Shown here: piece by piece, positions 55,306 to 64,000 of the stretch
Numbering within the stretch: position 1 is the first letter of the stretch
Layout: every line of letters begins with the position of its first letter
NCBI RefSeq assembly: GCF_002575655.3
Contig: NC_053038.3
Span: forward strand, 145,530,885-145,594,884
Origin: Aegilops tauschii subsp. strangulata
Taxonomy: Eukaryota > Streptophyta > Magnoliopsida > Poales > Poaceae
Direction: 5' to 3'
Length of the DNA: 64,000 nucleotides
Translations under genes and position numbers: made by a program
The notes under the pieces: model-generated
Databases searched by the model: none
What the model was told of the DNA's origin: nothing
What the model saw: only the letters and a program-made list of their open reading frames with translations

Positions 55306-58160
55306 GGCTTGGTATCAGAGCAGGTGTAGCTATAGGATGCCCTAGCCTGCGCGAACATTAGAATGCGGTAGTATAGAGCCCCGTTGGTTTGTTGCACTTG
55401 ATTGCTGCATTTGTTTGTTGCTTAGCATGCATATAGATTATTATCTTGTCGCTAACGGTTAATCTTGTGAGTGTAGGTGGTATCGGTTTCGATCCACTAC
55501 CTGCACCCTCTTTCGTAGCATGCCTGCTCTCCGGTGTTCGACGTCATCTCTGTCCCAGCAGAGTGATGCCCTGGTACCAAGTGTTCCAGACACCATTTGC
55601 AGGAGTTATGCTCAGGTATCACATCGATATCTTTCCGCCACCCACCCATATTATTTTGGTGATAGACCTATCTGTATCCCGAATCGTGCCATCCATATCA
55701 TCCCTCTGGCAACCCTTACTGATCTTTGTTATCAGAAAAGGGCAATGCCAGCAAAGCCCCGCTTTCCACCGCTATAATGCCCTGTCATCCCATTCTTTGG
55801 ACGTGTACGGTTCCCCTTCGTACGCTTGATGATGACGTGGTCGTGACCTTGTGTCTCGCTACTTGATCATCAAGTCCTTCCTCGCCCCGTATCCATCCGA
55901 TTGCGACCGGTGTTCAGCCAGCGCTTGGTGTAGCCTTGGTTACACCAACTTCTTCCACACGTGAATTCACTTTCCTGCACACCGCCACAGCATATTAGAT
56001 CGCAATACCGGAGTTTCCGTGAGACTTGTGTGCTTAGGTGTGCATGCATATTATTGTGTGAGTAGCAGTAATATGTGATGTTGCTTGATTATTTATATTA
56101 TTTGTATGCTTGTGTGTTTGTTTTGTTGTTTTCGTCGTTTCTTCTGCTTCTTTCTTTGGGCCTTCGGTGTGGCATTATTTTCCCCTTATTAAAGTTTCTC
56201 ATAAACCGACACCGGACCTAAAGAATCAGCAAGGAATTCAAATACTTGGAAGCTCAGAAAAATGGAATGAATTTATCAGCAGACTGCAGTGAAATTGGAA
56301 TACCTTGTCTGAATGCGAAAGAAATCCTGGATGGACTGACAGTATCAAGTTTGCATCAGTATGGAATTCTCAGCCGACTGCATTGAGATCTGGGGATATC
56401 TGATCGTGATACGGATAATCAAGTTTGCCTCAGTGTGCACTCTTCATGGCAGTAATTATCAGAACAACAAGAAGATAAGCTATGTGCAAGACCAACAGTG
56501 GAATTTCAGCCAAAGGTATGGTTCAGATACAAGGTTTGATTCTTCGTGGAGGATGATTTTGAAACATGATATGCCTGGAAGAAAGCAAGGATGTGCCACA
56601 TACTCAGAAAGGAGGATGGTCTAGCAATTCCTATTTCAGCACGAAGCCCAGTCTTCCTCAGCAAGATACTCTTGATGGCTTTCAGCATAAGCCATCCAAT
56701 CGTCCTCACTATGGCACTGGTGCAAGATAGTACAATGTGAATTGACAGCAGATGGAAGAATCAGATCCGCAATAGTTGGTCAGAAGCAAGAATCAGTCAG
56801 AAAAGAAGTCTGCCTCGGGAATCAGATTCTCAGATATATGTGAAGGAAGCCAGATATACACCTCAGTGTGACAAAGGACTATGAGGATTGACGACAACAC
56901 TGAGCTCTGTACATTACCAGTGAACCTGGAAGATGATCTTGATGAGCCCTTGTCTCCTTTTCTTCAGTGCCGGCACCACGCCTGTGATATGAGCTGTTTT
57001 TAGCTATCCGGGGTGGATGCCGATTTTTATTTCTCTCTTCAACGACTGTCATGAGTTCTGAGCTGCTTTTCGGCCGTCTCATACAGCTGTTGAGTTTCTT
57101 TTTGTGACAGTAGCCCTACAGCTGCTTTTGGCTATTTTAGGGAGCTGCCACTTTCTTCTTATCAACCCGGTCTCATGTTCTGAGCTGCTTTTCAGCCGTC
57201 CTGCTCCGTGGTTGAGTTATTTCAGTAATGTCCCAGATCTGAGTTGTAAAGACCGTTCTGGTGGCTACTGATTTTTTGCCGATTTCTTGCAAGGGTTCGG
57301 ATGATCATTTTCCTACGGTCAGAACTTGAGAAGTGTTGAACCCGCCATTTAATGGATTACCATGTCAGAAGATGCGGATAAGAGTACAGCAGTCAGAATA
57401 TTGCACCCGACATAACCTATGGTCACACGAAGAAGCAATATGACCCCGCTCCTTCACCCAAGGATCCAGGCAAGGAAAATAGTAATGAAGGAGCCAGACT
57501 GATAATTGTTGCATAATTCAAATGGTGCAGATACCCCGGACAGTCTGAGTCAGTATGGATCACCATGGATATTCACCAAAAGGGTCTGCTCGGTTTTGGA
57601 TGGTGAATAACATTCTGGGAGCATGTGCCCTCACTTATGTGAAGCCTCAACGGATAGCCTGTCATGAACAAAATTGTTTCACGAGATTCACAGTCAGTCA
57701 AGTCTGCGGATACTATCATATAAGGCCATACCCCTTATGCTGGCAACGACAGGCGACAATCAAATATTTGGTATGAAGCTGAGATTCAAGACAGTGGAGC
57801 CAGTCAGGATGGTCAGAAATTCCTGCGATAAGTCAGAATCTGTCAGAAAAACGGATATGCTGGAACTCACTGTTTGGAAACTGAAGGACCTACATTTAGT
57901 GGAGGAACCCAATGCAAGGAGTCAGAGCTTGGGTGTTCATCAGAAAAAATCTGATCACCAATTCATGGATAGTTGCCAGTGCAGACACAACAATCCGAAA
58001 TCACCCTCGGATTTGTGAGACAGGCATATATTTCAGACATGTTAAATCTCAGATAAGTCAGCAGATATGAACATTGGAGCCAGCATAAGCAGGAAAATGT
58101 GAGGAAAGGTCTGCCAGGATATGGATACAGTGAAGCAAACCGCCCTAGAGCCAGTCCGGC
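55306..58160 (+). mobile_element. LARD-like internal domain, no recognisable coding
   Basis: No gag, RT or integrase motif is found in 2.85 kb. 56990-57220 has four copies of agctgctttt(c)(g/a)gc words. 56250-58020 is rich in cagtcaga-type words with only short frames. No 3' LTR follows; similarity switches to Copia-type gag near 58160, so the element is truncated. Confidence 0.6.
55310..55321 (+). other. Primer-binding site, tRNA-iMet
   Basis: TGGTATCAGAGC is the standard plant initiator-Met PBS and lies 4 bp after the LTR end at 55305. Confidence 0.85.
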
Positions 58161-59404
58161 AAGTCAGTGAAGAATTGAGCTCAATGGTGAAGAACTTCAA
58201 CAAGTTCTACAAGAGTAGAAGCAAAGAGAGAAGTTCCAAGTCAAGGTCCTACAATTATGGAAGACCCGGACACTAATCTAGTGAGTGTACGGCTCCCTAC
58301 AAAAGAAGATAAGACTCACCTAAAAGGAGAAGTAAAAGAGAGGAATCACCACCAAGAGAGAGAAGGAGTAGAGATGATTGTTATGAACCAAAACCCTCTC
58401 GTAGAATCAAGGATTCAGAAATGAAGGACAAGTGATCAAAGAGCTACACAAGGCGAAGACATCAAGCTCATGTTGGGTGAATGGGTATCCGATTCCGACT
58501 CCGACAGCAACTCCGAGAGAAGTTATCACTCCAACTCTAAATATACTCAAGGTGACGGTATTGCCGATCTTGCACTTGTGTCATCCAACTCCTACGACAT
58601 ATTCGACTCACCAAATGAAGGGATTGGAAGATTCTTCATGGCTAAAGGCCCCAAGGTATCACACCCCGAGTATGTTGATTTCAATAGTGACGAAGATGAT
58701 TTGCTAGGTGATGATGATTTACTTGTTGACAAAACTAGTGATGAAAAGTATGATGAAATTGCTATTAATCATGCTAATCAAGATGAAATGAATGACAATG
58801 ATAAGAAGGAGATTGAGCATCTAACTAATGAACTAAACACTATTAAGTTAGCTCATGAAACTACCTCAGAGGATGATCGAGAGCTTTTAAAGACTCATGA
58901 GAAGCTACGCTTTGAAGAACTCAATCTGGAGCAACGTCATGGGTTCTTAAAAGAAATCAATGATGATCTTCGTAAGAAAAGTTCTTCTTACATTGCCAAG
59001 TGTTTACTCTTGTGTACTTACATGCCACAAGTAAATCTAGCAACAAGAGCAAGAAAGATTCCTCTTCTAGTAGTTACAATAAGCATGCTAAATCCAATAT
59101 TGTTGCTTCTAGTAGTTCTCTTGATTCCACTAATGATTCCCTTAGCCAAGTTACACTTGCGCAAGAAAATAGTTTATTGAAGGGAATTGTAGAGACAGGT
59201 GTTTACAAGAGCCTTGCCGGAATTAAGCAACTTGAGGAAATTGTACGCAAGCAAGGAAGGCACCGGAAGAATCAAGGTGTTGGTTTTGAACGCAACTTCA
59301 ATGCCAATGGATTTGAGTGGGAAGAAGATCAATACACCAAGACGAAGTTTGCAATAAGAGAAGTAAGAGCCCACTTCTTTCAAGTGAACACAAGCTCAAG
59401 ATGA
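58160..59404 (+). pseudogene. gag: Copia-type gag fragment with broken CCHC zinc knuckle
   Basis: The frame begins within gag (NFNKFYKSRSKERSSKSRSY). The zinc knuckle, usually CGRPGHxxxxC, reads YGRPGH, stop, SSEC, so the first Cys is Tyr and a residue is TAA (about 58275). SR-rich and acidic parts follow (GEWVSDSDSDSNSERSYHSN; DEDDLLGDDDLLVDKTSDEK), then a coiled coil (HLTNELNTIKLAHET). A frameshift near 59000 separates the C-terminal part (SSSLDSTNDSLSQVTLAQEN), which is open to about 59400. Such gags are common in Triticeae retroelements. Confidence 0.75.
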
Positions 59405-60477
59405 TGTTCCACCACAAGACCACAAGCTAAAAGGCAAGGACAAGCTTCAATAAGAGATTGATTAATTTGAAGAAGCTCCAAAGTCCTTGGTCAAGTGGAT
59501 TCCCAAGACTACATCAAGTTCTACTTCATCAAGTACGACTACAACTCCAAGGATTCCCATCAAGTTGATGTGGGTTGCAAATAAGAAGAACTAGAGAGTT
59601 CTTGAGGTTGACTCTGCAAACTTACTTCACTCATATTCATTTTAGCGAGGACAAGTGCAATCAACTTTCATATCTTTCACTAGTTCAAGGAGTCACAAAC
59701 CCTCTTATTGGTAAGACAAGGGACAAGGCAACCTAATGCTTTCATGGACATCATCATATGTGTAATTCACTCTATGTCTATGGATATTCTTGCATGTTCC
59801 TTGTAGGACTAACTCGTGTAGGCACTGAAAGTGCAACTCACTCCAATGGATATGTCCAATTGATCTACATCAACGGTGAGCATCCACATCTTCAACATCT
59901 ACATGAAGTCATCATCGACAAAACCCAAGGTTAGTTCATCCCTCCTAGGGGGGATATCACATCTAGGGGAAGCTTTGCTCCAAGAATTGAGCTAAAGCAA
60001 CTCTAATGGTGTGAACACAACCATGCTTTATGTAAAAGTGGTAACCCCACTTGTGCTTAAATGATGAGTATGACCTATGATCAAATATTCTCATTTGACT
60101 CCTCAGTTAATATAATTATATATAGATAACCTAGTCATCACCAATTGCTTGATAGATGCTAGAGTGTTTGTGCATGCTTTGCCACATATTTCATTTGCTG
60201 TCTTATTGTGTGAGCATGTTGGTTTCATAATTTTCTCCATCGAGGACATCCATTTGTTGCTTTGATTGTTTGGTCTTTTCTTTTGCCAAATGGATGGACA
60301 AGAATGCCTAAGAACTCCCTCTAGCTATCTATGCTTTTCTCGTCTCAAACTCTATTCATGCTACATCACAAAGTTTGAACAAGTAGAATTCATACACTCT
60401 GGGTGAGGAGCACTCGGAGCCACCAATCTGTCAAGGGCTTAAACTTCCAAAACCTCTTAATGGCTTTTGGTCTAACC
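59405..60477 (+). other. Retroelement non-coding sequence, no gene seen
   Basis: The gag similarity continues weakly to about 59590 (aagtggattcccaagactac) with stops. The remainder is AT-rich with no domain or clear LTR edge. Confidence 0.4.
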
Positions 60478-61215
60478 AATCCTTTCCCTTTGGTCCCACC
60501 GAAATCGTTGAGTTGATCTAGGTTTTCACCTCGGTGCAACCGATTAGAACAGTTCGGTCTCACCGACTAGCAGAACCGCTTGCGATTCTGCATTTCGGTG
60601 CCACCGAGTCGTTCCACTCGGTCACGCTCATAGTGACTGGGTATATATACTCCGCGGGTTGATTTTTGGAAATTTCTTCAAACACCCAACCGCCCTTACC
60701 CAGCTCTGCCGCCCTCTCGGTCTCGGGATCATCTCCGTCGTCGCCAGCGTCCTCCCGCCGCTAGTCTCCGCCGCCGTCAACGGGAATCTCCACCGCCGTT
60801 GTTGCCGTAGAGAGGTCGCCACCAAATTAGGGTATGGACTCGAACTCTTTGTGCTTTCTTTAACGCCGATTCTCGCACAAAGTTCAATGCCTAGATTCTT
60901 GCCACGATTGAGATCAATCTATCCACCGAAAACTTCCTCTAGAATAGATTTCATGCAAAAACTTAGGGTTACGTTTCCGCCGAACTCATCTCAGACCGAT
61001 CGATCTGAAGATTTCGGTCTCACCAATTTGGCTAAGGCCACCGCACCTGTACTACTCGGTCTGACCGAAGTGTACAAATCGGTGTGACCGAGTTCACTTT
61101 CTCTGTGAAACCCTAGCATCTCGGAGTCACCGAACTGCATTTCGGTCTGACCAAAACTGTATGTTTAGATTCTAATTGTGCTTTGGTGTCACCGAGTTTT
61201 TCATATCGGTACCTC
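60478..61215 (+). repeat. About twelve semi-palindromic TCGGTnnnACCGA words
   Basis: Examples are ttcggtctcaccgact (about 60551), ttcggtgccaccgag (60595), ctcggtctgaccgaag (61053), atcggtgtgaccgag (61078) and ctcggagtcaccgaac (61119). A TATA box GGGTATATATACTCC (about 60639) and a GC-rich leader lie among them, so this is probably the promoter and 5' leader of the following element. Confidence 0.7.
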
Positions 61216-61329
61216 CGAAATGCCTTTTGTAGAAACCTAAAATTAAGTTTTTGTCTCAAATTTTTGCAAAATCAGCGGTGCTTTGTGATGCTCATCCACT
61301 CTACCTATACATATCTATTCACAGGGTCA

Positions 61330-63355
61330 GTTTCAACGATGTCATAAGGAAGTGACAGTCAGAACAGATAAGAGGAGGAGGTGAATCTCAGTGAGGGCAC
61401 TAGTCCCTCAAGCAGCTATGATGATGGAAGGCTACTACTAGGCAAAGGAAGAAGAAAACCTCAGAATTTGAAGATGAGAACTTTGTTGTTTATGAGGAGG
61501 TGACCTCAAAGAAGAAAGTTCTCAAGAAGGAGCAGGTTGTTGCTGCTGCCATCAAGCCTGGAATGCATAAGAAAGTTCCTGCCAAGAGTGTCCCTATGTC
61601 AAAAGCCAGAGCCTCAACTCAGGAAACCATTGAGTGCACTCTTGAGCAAAGAGAGGAAGAGGCTGCTAGAGGAAAAAAGAGAAAGGAAAGAGTCAAGAAG
61701 ACTACGGCAGAGTTCTTGGCACATCATCTATGATGAAGGATCCAGATGAAGATGAGGAGGAGGAAGAGCCAGCTGCACCACCACAGAAGTCATAGAAGCT
61801 GATGGGGGATGCTATCAAGTCTGGGGCTGCTCCATCCAAGCCCAAGACAACTCCCAAGCCTCCAACTCAAGCTCATGCCTCCAGTTCTACTGCACCCAAG
61901 AGATCCACTAGGAACATCCCTGCTGCTGAGAAGAACAAGGCCCCAGTGCCAAAAAATTGAAACCCCAGATTCCTGATCACAATGATGATCATCCAGTTGC
62001 TGAGAATATGAAGGAAAGGAAGGAAGCAGGTCTCAGACTGTGTACACAGACTGATCTATATGATACAAGGAGAAGAACTGCTGTTGATTATCACTTTCAC
62101 ACCACAGAACAACAAGATTTCTATGAGACAGTCTTGTTGGACAAGAAGCCTATTGTCTGTGACATGAAATGGGTTGACTGGAAGTACATTGATGAAAATG
62201 AGGATTACTGTCCAGGAGTTCATGAAAGTTTGAAAATGAATTGTGTTGACACTTTTGTTGGTCAAAAGATGACTAATTGGAATGATGAAATGATTATGTA
62301 ATTCTATTCAACTGCTCATTTCTATCCAGATGGCAAGATTGTCTGGATGATAGAAGGCACAGGATATCAATCTTCAATTGCAGAATGGGCCAAGTTGATC
62401 AATGCCCCTAAGGAAGAGGAAGATGATATGTATGTGTATGCCAAGCCCAGAAAGGATCACAACTCCGTGCCAAACATGTATAAGAGCCAATTCCTGATAA
62501 AGCGTTGGTGACTCACAAGTTTGGATCCATCTACTATCTGCTATCAGGTCTAACCATGATGAACACTATACTGAGGCACACTCTATTGTCCAAGTCAAGA
62601 GATCATAGAATGATCTGTCTTCACTCAATCAACTTGCTTCATTTATTCGATGTGCAACAAAAGTTCAAGGTGATGATCTCGATTGTTGAAACAGTGAAGA
62701 GAACAGTAGCTGATCAAAGCAGATCATGTGGATATGCCCCCTCACATTCAAGTATTGATCAATTCCAAGATGGGGACAGGGACATATCTTCTGGACAAAG
62801 AGCATCTTCCCCTAAGGCCATAATTTGAGGACAACGAGGTTGTCATGGATGCATCACATCCTACTTCAGTAGAAGCCCCGGAGAAGAGAGAGAGAGCAAA
62901 GGCTGCAAAAGCAGCAAGGGGAGCTAGTGTACCAGATGCTTAAGAAGTGATCCTCAAGACCAAGCAAGATCAACTTAGTTATCTGCTTGAGGCCACTGTG
63001 AGAATTGAGAAAGGACTAGCCACCCTGACTCGAAATCAACAAAGTCTTGAGAGGATCTTTGAGAAAAACTTCACGATCTAGATGTGAAGGTCACCGTGAT
63101 CCAGACCACTGTCGAGAAGCTCTAGGAAGAGGCTGAGGACAGGAGTGACATACCGACCACTAATGCTTTTCAAAGAGTGCCAAGGGCACAAAGGTATATA
63201 GCTATGCCAGTTGTTAGAGACTCCAGAGCTACTACTTCAGCACCTATAGCAACTGCCACTGCTGCACCTCCAGTTGCAACTCCTCTAGCTCCTCAGACAT
63301 CATCAGAAGCTTTTGCAGATGGACTCCTCTCCACTCCATCTATGCACACCTGAGA
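61330..63355 (+). pseudogene. Broken 'putative plant transposon protein' ORF (Transposase_32-like)
   Basis: Successive frames give a Lys/Glu-rich N-terminus (61500-61735), an Ala/Pro/Thr-rich linker, the conserved core from 61957 (TAVDYHFHTTEQQDFYETVL, MKWVDWKYIDENEDYCPGVH, FYPDGKIVWMIEGTGYQSSI), the part with IRHTLL/HSINLLHLFDV-like sequence (62520-62660), and a helical C-terminus (LLEATVRIEKGLATLTRNQQ). Stops or shifts occur near 61735, 61794, 61958, 62300, 62508 and 62941. The core resembles the plant-specific domain named Transposase_32 in Pfam. Its role is unknown; it is carried by non-autonomous retroelements. Confidence 0.65.
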
Positions 63356-63443
63356 TCGTGCCTAGAGTGACGCATAGCACTATGCATTTTTGAGCTTTTT
63401 GGTTACTTGTTGCCAAAGGGGGAGTAAGTGTATAGATCATTAG

Positions 63444-64000
63444 TGTCAGGGATATACCCCGCGGTATGACCCGGCCGGAGTTGTAAACCGGCTGGGACTT
63501 GGTAAACTGGCGGATAGTTAAGACAGACAGTTAAGACAGATGGCTAAGACAGACGTTAAACCGGCTGGTGGTAAACTGGTAGGAGTCAAGTCAGAGGATA
63601 ACCCGGCAGGTGTTAAGTCAGTTCATAAACCGGTAGGAAGTCATAAACCGGCAGATCATCATAAACCGACAGACCATCATAAACCGGCAAACAGTGATAA
63701 CTGGGTTGCCAGGGGTTATGAAGCCCGAGACGTTATGAAGCCCAAGATGTTAAGAAGCCCATAAAGAGAAGTCGGAATAGTTAAGTCTTAAGTCCGAGTT
63801 GGACTCTACATGTAACCCGCCCCTTCAACTTATATAAGGAGGGGCAGGGCTCTCCAAAGAGAGACAAGCAACAAGAAACAATATCTAGGGCTAGACACAA
63901 AAGGGGAGCCGGCTTATGCGGCGACTCCCTCATGATGATAATGAGACCTAACCACAAAAAGCATGTAGAGTTATTACCAGATGTTGTTTCCCGGGGCCCG
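63444..64000 (+). mobile_element. Start of another LTR (TGTCAGGGATATACCCC), runs off the window
   Basis: The edge TGTCAGGGATATACCCCGCG begins at 63444 just after a non-coding tail. A TATA box AACTTATATAAGGAGGGG (63827-63844) and the downstream gagacaagcaacaagaaaca leader are as in cereal gypsy LTRs. The right end is outside the window. Confidence 0.7.
63622..63696 (+). repeat. 18-bp tandem repeat TCATAAACCGGCAGATCA, about four units
   Basis: CATAAACCG recurs at an exact 18-bp period (near 63624, 63642, 63660 and 63678) in the U3 part of the LTR, upstream of its TATA box. Additional single AAACCGG words lie at about 63488 and 63559. Confidence 0.85.

Noticed and set aside
1..64000. tRNA genes, CRISPR arrays and prokaryotic-type operons
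   Set aside because: No cloverleaf-like sequence, regular spacer array or tightly packed coding was seen; the content is plant repeat DNA.

Overview
The window looks like intergenic DNA from a large cereal genome, most likely Triticeae (wheat, Aegilops, rye or barley). The grounds are the element types read directly: a Stowaway MITE of the Thalos type, several CACTA transposons with CACTAC ends, an Athila-lineage gypsy retrotransposon with a tRNA-Asp-type primer site, long (about 4 to 4.5 kb) LTRs starting TGTAACACCC, TGTCACAGCC and TGTCACATCC, a PIF/Harbinger element with TTA duplications, and Copia gag and protease remnants. No intact protein-coding host gene was found. Two gene-like remnants are proposed at low to moderate confidence: a degenerate multi-exon gene (about 2.3-8.2 kb) and a first-exon candidate at 14.6 kb.

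Layout. 0.2-0.64 kb: foldback MITE, then a purine-rich low-complexity tract. 2.0-8.2 kb: decayed gene with three E2F-like boxes upstream; a Stowaway MITE lies in it and a complete 1,496-bp CACTA element sits in its last intron. 8.4-13.8 kb: CACTA fragment, then two minus-strand LTRs nested in one another. 13.8-18.9 kb: low-copy-looking sequence with a possible first exon, diverged internal duplications and a frameshifted ORF. 18.9-24.7 kb: repeat-rich inner part and right end of a large CACTA, hosting a second truncated CACTA. 24.7-44.0 kb: gypsy complex, namely an integrase fragment of one copy, a CACTA fragment, an LTR remnant, then a nearly full-length but heavily mutated second copy ending in a 1,508-bp LTR. 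Two related solo LTRs, in opposite orientation and each with a perfect 5-bp duplication, are inserted in its 3' non-coding part. 44.0-47.6 kb: LTR fragment and unassigned DNA. 47.6-49.4 kb: Harbinger element with a broken antisense ORF. 49.4-50.8 kb: Copia remnant cut inside its protease motif by an LTR fragment. 50.9-58.2 kb: LARD-like element (4,453-bp LTR, tRNA-Met primer site, no recognisable coding). 58.2-63.4 kb: broken Copia-type gag and a broken 'putative plant transposon protein' ORF. 63.4 kb to the end: start of another LTR.

Most notable observations. (1) A module of three consecutive palindromes is shared by otherwise different long LTRs (9.9, 33.3, 41.5 and 54.4 kb); bases differ between families while the symmetry is mostly kept, which suggests selection on structure. 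(2) Both small CACTA elements carry an antisense 5S rRNA-derived segment that retains the internal Pol III box A and box C. (3) A 41-bp-arm hairpin with one mismatch lies in the gypsy 3' non-coding region. (4) The two inverted solo LTRs carry different sequence at one internal segment with conserved flanks. Alignments were made by eye, so all identities are approximate.
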